From an uncultured Shewanella sp. (GTDB lineage Bacteria > Pseudomonadota > Gammaproteobacteria > Enterobacterales > Shewanellaceae), in assembly GCF_947501225.1 (NCBI RefSeq), contig NZ_CANMUW010000002.1, positions 62,001 through 126,000 on the forward strand: a stretch of DNA of 64,000 bases. Direction: 5' to 3'. Under the pieces are notes generated by a model, which ran no database searches, was not told the origin of the DNA, and worked only from the letters and a program-made list of their open reading frames with translations. The stretch's first letter is position 1; the number at the start of each line of letters is the position of its first letter. The position numbers and the translations under genes were made by a program. Of this stretch, positions 57,098 through 64,000 are shown piece by piece.

Positions 57098-57835
57098 TCA
57101 CGGCAGGTCAAATATCAGTGCCGTTGTTTGACTGTTCGATGCGTTGACCAAGGTGATGGCCTGCATATCGGTTATCTTGGCTCCGTCACCCGGAGTTAAC
57201 GACTTGTCCTCAACAGAGAGTTGGCCCGCAACCTGGTGAATATAGAGCTTGCGACCCGGTTCGATTTGATAAACCAGCTCAGATTTTGGTGCCAGAATTA
57301 ACTGCGACAGTGTCGCATCTTGCTTCAGCTCGAAACCGCCGCTCTCGCTGCCACTCCCCTTCTCGCCCCTCTTTTCATCCCTCCTCTCACCAGCGGGCGA
57401 TGCGATTGTGGTGAGCCCTTCGTTCTGGCCAAAATGTTTCTGTTGATATCCGGGAGTGCCGCCTAAGGTGTTAGGTTGGATCCAGATCTGTAAAAACTTC
57501 AGCGGCTCAGAGTCGGATGCATTGTACTCGCTGTGGGTGATGCCGCTTCCGGCTGACATCAGCTGAAACTCACCGGCAGACAATACCTTGATGTTGCCTT
57601 CGCTGTCCTTATGGGTTATCGAACCCGACTGCACATAGCTGATGATCTCCATATCCCGATGACCGTGGGTAGAGAACCCGGCTCCGGGCGTGACTAAGTC
57701 ATCATTAATCACCCTCAGTGCTGAAAACCCCATATGCTGTGGATCATAATAGCTCGCGAATGAAAATGTGTGTTGGCTGTTTAACCAGCCAAGGTCGGCT
57801 TCGCCTCGTTGATCCGCTGGGCGTAATGTAATCAT
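57098..57835 (-). CDS. Pirin family protein (YhaK-like bicupin)
   Basis: A 245-aa bicupin. The N-terminal cupin holds the metal ligands H57, H59, H101 and E103 (STHGHRDME and GITHSEYN), so it should bind Fe or similar. Pirins of this type can have quercetin dioxygenase activity or regulatory roles. The linker at about 145-165 is charged (ERRDEKRGEKGSGSES), an unusual insertion relative to relatives. DoxX and a LysR gene follow upstream. The three genes may form a redox-responsive group regulated by the LysR protein (inference). Confidence 0.88.
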   Translation of the reverse strand: MITLRPADQRGEADLGWLNSQHTFSFASYYDPQHMGFSALRVINDDLVTPGAGFSTHGHRDMEIISYVQSGSITHKDSEGNIKVLSAGEFQLMSAGSGITHSEYNASDSEPLKFLQIWIQPNTLGGTPGYQQKHFGQNEGLTTIASPAGERRDEKRGEKGSGSESGGFELKQDATLSQLILAPKSELVYQIEPGRKLYIHQVAGQLSVEDKSLTPGDGAKITDMQAITLVNASNSQTTALIFDLP

Positions 57836-58015
57836 AATATCGCTCCCCCTATCGCGTTAACTCGTTGTTTCGTTAGATAGCTTGCTGTGACTAGCTCTGG
57901 GGCTCAAGCCCAAGTGCTCAAGCCAAAGTCCACAAGCCTAGTGCCCAACTGCTTAGGCCAAGTAGTTAATCCTGGCCTTAAATCCTGCTCTTAAAATAAC
58001 CTGTAAAACAGATAA

Positions 58016-58459
58016 TTAACCCAGTTTGGCCATCAAAGCCTTATCAAGCGCGACTCTGCCTGAGCCTGAAAATGCTAACGATACGCTGGCAGCCAGCAGT
58101 GCTAAACCAAACTCATAACCGTTGTTCGACATAAATAAGCCGTTAGAGAGATGTACGCTGACAATCGCGACAATCATGGTAAAGGCTAAGACAACCGCCG
58201 ATGGACGAGTCAGTAAGCCCAGTAAGATGAACAGGCCACCAAAAAACTCGGCGCCGCCAGCAAGTGCGGCCATCAATACGCCGGGTTCGATGCCGATCGA
58301 AGCCATCCATTGTCCGGTGCCCTCAAGTCCATAGCCGCCAAACCAACCAAAGAGCTTTTGGGCGCCGTGGGCCATGAAGATTATCCCGACCGGCAGACGA
58401 AGTGCCAGTGAACTAAAACCCGCCGTCGAATGTGTTATCTGCTTAAGTAGTGTTTTCAT
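58016..58459 (-). CDS. DoxX family membrane protein
   Basis: A 147-aa inner-membrane protein with four helices. Family stretches are RLPVGIIFMAHGAQKLFGWFGGYGLEGTG (split across about 18-47) and LAGGAEFFGGLFILLGLLTRP near 65-85. DoxX proteins are quinone-linked or associated with oxidative stress; the activity here is unknown. ATG 58459 is chosen because GAGGACAG precedes it; a start at 58486 would add nine residues without a ribosome site. It is divergent from the LysR gene (156 bp between) and followed by pirin 180 nt away. Confidence 0.88.
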   Translation of the reverse strand: MKTLLKQITHSTAGFSSLALRLPVGIIFMAHGAQKLFGWFGGYGLEGTGQWMASIGIEPGVLMAALAGGAEFFGGLFILLGLLTRPSAVVLAFTMIVAIVSVHLSNGLFMSNNGYEFGLALLAASVSLAFSGSGRVALDKALMAKLG

Positions 58460-58615
58460 ATCTCTGTCCTCAATAATTTTGTACATAGTCTGTCTCTGTT
58501 AGTAAGTCTCCTCACCGGTTGATAAACAGTATATTTGGGCTTGACCGGATAAAAAATCGGAATAAACTGACATCTAAGTTCAAATTATTTGAACTAAAAT
58601 AAGAGGAGGGTTGAG

Positions 58616-59509
58616 ATGCATAATGCCATTACTATCGATGCACTGCGGGCGCTGGATGCTATAGATCGCAAAGGCAGCTTTGCAGCGGCGGCGTCTTCGC
58701 TATACAAGGTGCCCTCGGCACTGACCTATACGATAAAGAAACTCGAGGATGATATCGGCACAGCCCTGTTTGACAGAAGTAAGCAGCGGGCCCATTTAAC
58801 CCCTGCGGGTAAGCTGGTCCTGGAACAGGGCCGGGAAATTCTACTGGCCACCAACCGCTTAATGGACTCGGTACAGCAGTTAGAGTCGGGATGGGAGGCT
58901 GAAATTCGTCTCTCCAGAGACACTGTTGTTTCACCAATGCCCTTGTTTGACTTGGTTAACCAGTTCAATCAACTTGAACATAGTGTCAATATCAGCTTAG
59001 ACGTCGAAGCGGTGGGCGGCGGATGGGATGCACTGCACAGCCGCCGGACTGACATCGTTATCGGCGCCTCGGGTGAACTCCCCAGAGGCCTGTTTCAAAC
59101 CCATAAGATTGGCGAAGTCGCCTTTGTCTTTGCCGTTGCCCCGCATCACCCGCTGGCCTTTGTCGATGGTGAGCTCGATGCCACTCTGTTAAGCCATTAT
59201 CCCGCCGTCGTGGTGGCCGACACCTCACAGATACTCCCCATTCGCGATAGTGGTGTGTTTAAGAGTAAGCAGATGATCCGCGTCAATACCATGGAGGCAA
59301 AACTCAAGGCTCAAGTCCAGGGGTTGGGCATCGGTTTCCTGCCCCTGCATATGGCCAAGCCCTACATTGACCGGGGGGAGTTAATTCAAAAGCCCTGCTC
59401 TATCCCCAGACAAAATCAGAGTTTGTATATCGCCTGGCATAAAGATCAGCAAGGCCGGGCGTTTGAATGGTTTATCAAGCACCTGCCAAAGGTCGATTGG
59501 GGATTGTAA
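58616..59509 (+). CDS. LysR-family transcriptional regulator
   Basis: A 297-aa LysR-type regulator. The winged HTH is at about 6-65 (SFAAAASSLYKVPSALTYTI, LEDDIGTALFDRSKQRAHLT) and the co-inducer domain at about 92-295 (LSRDTVVSPMPLF, VQGLGIGFLPLHMAKPY). The short NLEDD-like variant and PSALTYTIKKLE match the YhaJ group, which in E. coli is divergent from doxX/pirin genes (yqjF/yhaK). Here too it is divergent from doxX, with pirin behind, so control of those genes is likely. YhaJ responds to aromatic compounds in E. coli. Confidence 0.88.
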   Translation: MHNAITIDALRALDAIDRKGSFAAAASSLYKVPSALTYTIKKLEDDIGTALFDRSKQRAHLTPAGKLVLEQGREILLATNRLMDSVQQLESGWEAEIRLSRDTVVSPMPLFDLVNQFNQLEHSVNISLDVEAVGGGWDALHSRRTDIVIGASGELPRGLFQTHKIGEVAFVFAVAPHHPLAFVDGELDATLLSHYPAVVVADTSQILPIRDSGVFKSKQMIRVNTMEAKLKAQVQGLGIGFLPLHMAKPYIDRGELIQKPCSIPRQNQSLYIAWHKDQQGRAFEWFIKHLPKVDWGL

Positions 59510-59684
59510 CGAGCAATGGCACAACAAGAGATATTACAAATGAGTAAACAGTGCCATAAGCCGCTTTACACAGGAGTGAGGCTGATCTTCGTGGTATTGA
59601 ACAACATGCCGTTAATGACCATCTTCAGCTTGAACCTTGACACAGTGCGCCGTAAATACTCATAGATAAGCCAACAATGGACCA

Positions 59685-60713
59685 CTAGATCAGCATTAGC
59701 TCCTCTTCCGGGCATTTCAGCGGCTTCAGGGTCGATGCATTCCGCCCTCTTCTCTTTGATTCATACAGGGCTTCATCGACAGCCTTTATCAGTATGTTTG
59801 GAGCTAACTCACGCTTTGGCACTACCGAACTGACACCAAAGCTTGCAGTTACTTTGCTAAAGGGTGTCTCATGGGGAATATTTAAGCTCTCAATAGCAGT
59901 GCGAATACGCTCGGCTACCAGCATTGCTCCTTCGGCTTCGGTTTCCGGTAAAATAAGCGCAAACTCTTCACCGCCGATTCTGGCAACTTTATCCAGGTGG
60001 CGAATGTCCATTTTTTTCAGCGCATTGGCAATAGTACGCAGACAATCGTCGCCCTTGTGGTGCCCATAGGTATCGTTATAGAGTTTAAAGTGATCAATAT
60101 CCAACATGACTATTGAGATAGGTTGTTTAGATCGAGACGCGCGTTGCCACTCCTCCATGTAGATGGCATCAAACTTACGACGATTATACAAACTCGTTAA
60201 TCCATCGGTGGTAGACAGCATGAGTAGCTGTTCATTCGTCTCTTCGAGTTGCTGTTGAAGCTCCTCCAGCTCGGCAAGCTTTTGGTCAAACTCCAGGGTT
60301 TTAAGCCTAAGCGCATTTTTTTGACTGTACAGTTCAATAAATACACTCACCTTACTTCTGAAAATTGCGGCATTCAGGGGCTTAAGAAGATAATCGACGG
60401 CTCCCGCCTCATACCCCTTGAATATAAGCTCTTCCCCTCTGGATTCGGCGGTAACAAAAATAATTGGAATATGCTTGGTTCTGTTATTTCCCCGCATCAA
60501 CTCAGCGACTTCATAGCCATCCATATCCGGCATTTTCACGTCCAGTAACACTAACGCAAAGTCATTATCCAGCAGGTGTGCCAGGGCTTCTTTACCTGAA
60601 AAAGCACGTATCAGATCAACGTCGAACTGCTCAAGTAACCGTTCTAATGTTATGAGGTTTTCGAGCTTATCATCGACGATCAATATTTTCAGATTATTAC
60701 TTTTCATCAGCAT
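59685..60713 (-). CDS. Response regulator with REC and GGDEF domains (diguanylate cyclase)
   Basis: A 342-aa protein. The receiver (about 8-125) has D58 as phospho-acceptor in LVLLDVKMPDMDG. A coiled coil (about 130-165) joins it to a GGDEF domain (about 166-330) with active-site GGEEF at 247-251. The inhibitory I-site RxxD is RHLD at 238-241, five residues ahead, so product feedback is expected. It makes cyclic di-GMP when phosphorylated. It overlaps the upstream cheB gene by 7 nt and ends the minus-strand operon. The kinase at 62132-64000 is the probable phosphodonor. Confidence 0.93.
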   Translation of the reverse strand: MLMKSNNLKILIVDDKLENLITLERLLEQFDVDLIRAFSGKEALAHLLDNDFALVLLDVKMPDMDGYEVAELMRGNNRTKHIPIIFVTAESRGEELIFKGYEAGAVDYLLKPLNAAIFRSKVSVFIELYSQKNALRLKTLEFDQKLAELEELQQQLEETNEQLLMLSTTDGLTSLYNRRKFDAIYMEEWQRASRSKQPISIVMLDIDHFKLYNDTYGHHKGDDCLRTIANALKKMDIRHLDKVARIGGEEFALILPETEAEGAMLVAERIRTAIESLNIPHETPFSKVTASFGVSSVVPKRELAPNILIKAVDEALYESKRRGRNASTLKPLKCPEEELMLI

Positions 60714-61297
60714 TCACATATTTCATTCAAAAATTCACCCATCTCTTCCAGAGGAAGTATATGGTCTACACAAGCCGTCTCTATAGCTGCTGCAGGCATG
60801 GCCGGGGCATCTGACGACTCGATACTCTGCACCAAAGTTAAGCCGCCATACTCTTTTATCTTTTTCAGCCCGAGAGCGCCGTCAGAGTTGCCACCGGTAA
60901 GGACAATTCCGATCAACTCCTTACCAAAATAATCTGCTGCACTCTCAAACAGCACATCGATAGACGGCCTCGAATAGTTCACCGGAGGGTCGATCGATAA
61001 CGCGACACAACCATCATATTCAACCAGAAAATGATAATTGGGCGGAGCAATATAAAAATGCCCACGCTTAATCGGCTCTTTGTCTTCGGCTTCTTTAACG
61101 GTTAAAGCAGATTTACCATCGAAGTGTGTCGCCAGGTAGCTTTGGCTGTGCGGGCTGATATGCTGTACCAGGAGAATAGGCAAGCAAAAGGTTTTCTTAA
61201 GCTTGCCAAGCACCTTTTCAACAGCAGCCAAGCCTCCGGCAGAGGCTCCAATCACTACGGCTCGATAATGAGTACCATTACAGTTCATCGGCATCAC
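60707..61297 (-). CDS. CheB-type protein-glutamate methylesterase domain protein (no receiver)
   Basis: A 196-aa stand-alone CheB catalytic domain. The serine-hydrolase triad is S19 (IGASAGGLAA), H46 (VQHISPHS) and D139 (GGNSDGALGLK). The usual N-terminal receiver of CheB is missing, so it is not directly phospho-regulated and may act by partner binding. It overlaps cheR by 4 nt and the diguanylate cyclase by 7 nt. It is a probable dedicated methylesterase of the adjacent hybrid kinase or of an unseen receptor. Confidence 0.92.
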   Translation of the reverse strand: MMPMNCNGTHYRAVVIGASAGGLAAVEKVLGKLKKTFCLPILLVQHISPHSQSYLATHFDGKSALTVKEAEDKEPIKRGHFYIAPPNYHFLVEYDGCVALSIDPPVNYSRPSIDVLFESAADYFGKELIGIVLTGGNSDGALGLKKIKEYGGLTLVQSIESSDAPAMPAAAIETACVDHILPLEEMGEFLNEICEC

Positions 61298-62130
61298 CTT
61301 CTTTTTTTCCGGTAGATCTTCTCTTTTTCTGAAATTAATTCAAATTTGGAGGCCACATTAGAAAATCTCAAACTTTCTTTAGAGCCCAAACAGAGAAAAC
61401 CGCCGGGAACCAGGCTCTCATAAAACAGCTCAAAGACTCTATTTTGTAACTCTCGGTTAAAGTAGATCAACACATTACGGCAAAATATTAAGTGCATCTC
61501 CCCAAAGACCCCATCCGTTGCCAGGTTATGAGGTGAGAATAAAATCTTCTCCTTCAAGCGTGATTTCATGATGACGCTGTCGTAATCCGCTGTGTAATAT
61601 TCTGAAAATGATGTCGTACCATTTGCCGCCTGATAGTTATTTGTATATTGACGCACGACATCCATGGGGTAGATCCCATCTTTGGCTTTTTCCAGGATGG
61701 CTTCATTGAAATCGGTTGCATATAGCTGGGTCCGCTCCTGCATCAACTCCTCTTCGAGCATGATTGCCATCGAATAGACTTCCTGTCCTGCAGAGCAGCC
61801 GGCATGCCACACCTTTACAAATGGATAGGTCTGCAGGTGAGGGAAAACCATCTCCCTCACCTTTTGATAAAACCAGGGGTCGCGAAACATCTCTGTGACA
61901 TTGATGGACAGATCTAACAGCAGTTGCTCAAAAAAAGCGGGCTCATGCAGCACCTTATGCTGCATGGCGGAATAGTTTGTCATCCCCTCCCGGGCACGAC
62001 GATACTCCAGCCTTCTACGGGTGTGTGCTACAGAGTACTCTCTGAAATCATAACCATACTTACGATATATCGCTTCCAGCAAGAGCTGTATCTCAATATA
62101 TTCGTTCGTTGTTTTATTCTCTTCTAACAT
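61294..62130 (-). CDS. CheR-type protein-glutamate methyltransferase
   Basis: A 278-aa CheR. The N-terminal all-helical domain (about 1-70) carries YRKYGYDFREYSVAHTRRRL; the SAM-binding domain has VWHAGCSAGQEVYSMAI near 108, YATDFNEAILEKAKDGIY near 140, HNLATDGVFGEMHLIFCRNVLIYF (split) near 207-230 and LGSKESLRF near 258. It methylates glutamate side chains of a chemoreceptor-like protein. No chemoreceptor gene is in the window; it lies 1 nt from the kinase gene and overlaps cheB, so all should be cotranscribed. Confidence 0.93.
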   Translation of the reverse strand: MLEENKTTNEYIEIQLLLEAIYRKYGYDFREYSVAHTRRRLEYRRAREGMTNYSAMQHKVLHEPAFFEQLLLDLSINVTEMFRDPWFYQKVREMVFPHLQTYPFVKVWHAGCSAGQEVYSMAIMLEEELMQERTQLYATDFNEAILEKAKDGIYPMDVVRQYTNNYQAANGTTSFSEYYTADYDSVIMKSRLKEKILFSPHNLATDGVFGEMHLIFCRNVLIYFNRELQNRVFELFYESLVPGGFLCLGSKESLRFSNVASKFELISEKEKIYRKKRR

Positions 62131-62131
62131 A

Positions 62132-64000
62132 TCAATACAACCACACTCGTAACATAGACAGTAACTTGTCGGTGTCGACCGGTTTTGCTAAATAATCACT
62201 GGCACCAGCTTCTATACATTTGCTACGGTCCCCTTTCATCGCCTTGGCAGTCAGTGCGATAATCGGCAATTTCTTATATTTCTGCTTCTTACGGATAGCT
62301 TTCATCGCATCGTAACCATCCATCTTGGGCATCATGATATCCATTAATATCAAGGCTACATCCGGGTTTTGATCTAACTTCTCTATGCTTTCCAGCCCAT
62401 CCCGGCCGACAACAATCTCGATCCCCTTGTCTTCCAAAATACTCGACAGGGCAAAAACGTTGCGCATATCATCATCGACCAGCAACACTTTCTTACCGGT
62501 TAACGCCGTCTCTTTATCATGCACCGCCTTCAACATCCCCCGCTGCTGTGCAGGCAGACGAGACTCAACCCGATGTAGAAACAGTGCTGATTCATCTAAC
62601 AGACGCTCCGGCGATTTAACCCCTTTGATAATGATGCTTTCGGCATAGCGGCTGAGCTCTTTCTCTTCGTCCACACTCAACTCTCTACCGGTATAAACGA
62701 TGATCGGAACTCTGGCGGCTGAGTCACTGCGCCGTATTTGATCAAGCAGTTCAAAGCCGGATAGATCTTCGAGGCCTAAGTCTAAAATCATGCAGTCATA
62801 TCTGTTAGTCTCAAGCTCTTGCAGTGCCTGTCTGCCGGTCGCCACGCCGACAATGTGGATATCCCCTTCACCTAACAGCTGACGAATACTCTCTCTTTGG
62901 ATCTCATCATCTTCGACAATAAGCAACTTTTTAACGGACTTAGAGATTATCGCCTCTATATCCCCAAAGGTCTTATTCAGCTTGTTCAGATCGACAGGCT
63001 TGGTTAAATACCCAATTGCCCCCATTCTCATAGCATCGAGGTTATCATCGCTGGCAGACATAAAGTGCACGGGGATATGACGTAACTCTGAGTTCTCTTT
63101 TAACCTTTCCATCACCGTCCATCCATCGATGCCCGGCAGACCAATATCTAAAATAATGGCACTCGGTTTGTAGTAATCAGCAAAGTGCAATCCCGTTTCA
63201 CCGGTTTCAGCGACGATACATTTAAAGCCGCGTTCACGACCAAAGTCCCGCATTACGCCGGCAAAGGCGCGATCATCTTCGATGATTAATAAAGATTGAT
63301 CGTCAGCGGTAATCGATAACCTATCATCATCGACATAGCTCTCCTCTTTCACATTCAGCTTCACATCTGGGCTCTGCACAGATTGCGATACCAATGTCTC
63401 TTCGCTATTCACGGCACGTTGATAGATGGGGAGCTCACCGACGATACCAGCCTGACCTTCCTCTTTGTGAAGGGCTGTAGCACCTTGCTCCACCTCCCCC
63501 ATAAGCGGAATGGCCATGGGCTTGCTGACAGGTTCAACGTCCTTCTCCTGATACGCCAGAGGCAGCACAACAGTAAATGTGCAACCTTCTCCCTCTTCAC
63601 TTTTAAGCAAAATCGTTCCACCCAGAAGGTGAGTAAGCTCTTTCGATATCGACAAGCCCAACCCGGTACCGCCGTATTTGCGACTCGTGCTGCCATCAGC
63701 CTGCTGGAACGCCTGGAAGATACCTAACTGCTGCTCTTTCTTTATTCCGATTCCGTCATCTTTTACGGTGAAAGCGACCAAAGACTCCTTTGGCTGTTGC
63801 AAGCGCGCCGCAACGTCGTCGTTTGGCTGGGCGATGTTGAGGGAGACAGCGCCTTCATCGGTAAACTTAAATGCATTTGTCAGCAGGTTTCGTAAGACCT
63901 GCTGTAATCGTTGCGAGTCGGTTTCGATTACATCGGGGACATCGTCAGCAAGAGTGATATCAAACTCCAGCCCTTTTTCAACGGCGATATCTTTATACAG
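62132..64000 (-). CDS. Hybrid sensor histidine kinase with three receiver domains, N-terminus cut by the window edge
   Basis: The frame is open to the right edge, so the 5' part is missing; 623 codons are present. The visible order is HATPase (N-box RNLLTNAFKF, G1 DDGIGI, G2 GTGLGLSISK), then three receivers: REC1 (IIEDDRAF, D in ILDIGLPGIDGW), REC2 (IVEDDEIQ, D in ILDLGLEDLSGF) and REC3 (LVDDDMRN, D in MDIMMPKMDGYD). The H-box and sensor lie beyond the window. The downstream CheR/CheB pair suggests methylation-tuned sensing. Output to the REC-GGDEF protein is a strong inference. Confidence 0.92.
   Translation of the reverse strand: MYKDIAVEKGLEFDITLADDVPDVIETDSQRLQQVLRNLLTNAFKFTDEGAVSLNIAQPNDDVAARLQQPKESLVAFTVKDDGIGIKKEQQLGIFQAFQQADGSTSRKYGGTGLGLSISKELTHLLGGTILLKSEEGEGCTFTVVLPLAYQEKDVEPVSKPMAIPLMGEVEQGATALHKEEGQAGIVGELPIYQRAVNSEETLVSQSVQSPDVKLNVKEESYVDDDRLSITADDQSLLIIEDDRAFAGVMRDFGRERGFKCIVAETGETGLHFADYYKPSAIILDIGLPGIDGWTVMERLKENSELRHIPVHFMSASDDNLDAMRMGAIGYLTKPVDLNKLNKTFGDIEAIISKSVKKLLIVEDDEIQRESIRQLLGEGDIHIVGVATGRQALQELETNRYDCMILDLGLEDLSGFELLDQIRRSDSAARVPIIVYTGRELSVDEEKELSRYAESIIIKGVKSPERLLDESALFLHRVESRLPAQQRGMLKAVHDKETALTGKKVLLVDDDMRNVFALSSILEDKGIEIVVGRDGLESIEKLDQNPDVALILMDIMMPKMDGYDAMKAIRKKQKYKKLPIIALTAKAMKGDRSKCIEAGASDYLAKPVDTDKLLSMLRVWLY

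Noticed and set aside
1..64000. CRISPR arrays, tRNA or rRNA genes, prophage structural genes
   Set aside because: None recognised on reading through; the short repeats seen are too few and too dispersed for a CRISPR array.

Overview
The window reads as a chromosomal segment of a marine gammaproteobacterium, most likely Shewanella. This rests on gene order (fadR/nhaB-dsbB-ycgN-murein transglycosylase-ycgL-minCDE-rnd-fadD-...-tsaB), on an uninterrupted hisLGDCBHAF(IE) operon, on the long PurC form, and on moderate G+C. I cannot name the species. No rRNA, tRNA or CRISPR array was recognised.

Layout. 1-3.8 kb is accessory: the 3' part of a large protein that ends in an AlbA_2-like domain and a caspase-fold protease, followed by a long attC-like integron recombination site and a dispersed repeat. 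3.8-16.9 kb holds a U32/RlhA-like protein, a LysR regulator, a nucleoside phosphorylase, small membrane proteins, a monooxygenase beside a collapsed HxlR regulator gene, an exported isoaspartyl peptidase/asparaginase, and the tamA-tamB outer-membrane assembly operon. 17-18.8 kb is a lipoprotein gene broken by a frameshift near its 5' end. 19-31 kb is core: fadR and nhaB divergent with a candidate FadR box, dsbB, ycgN, an MltB-like protein that lacks its catalytic Glu, ycgL, minCDE, rnd, fadD, an alpha/beta hydrolase and a secreted methyltransferase-fold protein. 31-33 kb carries an M50-like membrane protein, a small acidic protein and tsaB. 33-38 kb is a four-gene catabolic cluster (glutamine synthetase-like, aldehyde dehydrogenase, Fe-alcohol dehydrogenase, class I amidotransferase) that looks like a gamma-glutamylation route for an amino alcohol. 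38-43 kb has an NDH-2, a DUF3955 protein, an SDR epimerase and the helicase YoaA.

43.6-51.3 kb is the histidine operon with a His5 leader peptide and attenuator. 51.5-53.4 kb has two convergent periplasmic solute-binding proteins and a short ORF; purC follows. 54.6-57.05 kb is a second accessory segment lying between two near-duplicate terminators. It contains repeats, two cassette-like genes (a zinc-ribbon/PD-(D/E)XK nuclease and a three-helix membrane protein) and an attC-like hairpin between them. 57.1-59.5 kb has a pirin, a DoxX protein and a divergent LysR regulator. 59.7-64 kb is a tightly overlapped minus-strand signalling operon: a hybrid histidine kinase cut by the right edge, CheR, CheB and a REC-GGDEF diguanylate cyclase.

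The strongest leads are the AlbA_2-caspase protein beside an attC site, the cassette-like nuclease/membrane-protein pair, the amino-alcohol gamma-glutamylation cluster, and the catalytically altered MltB homologue.
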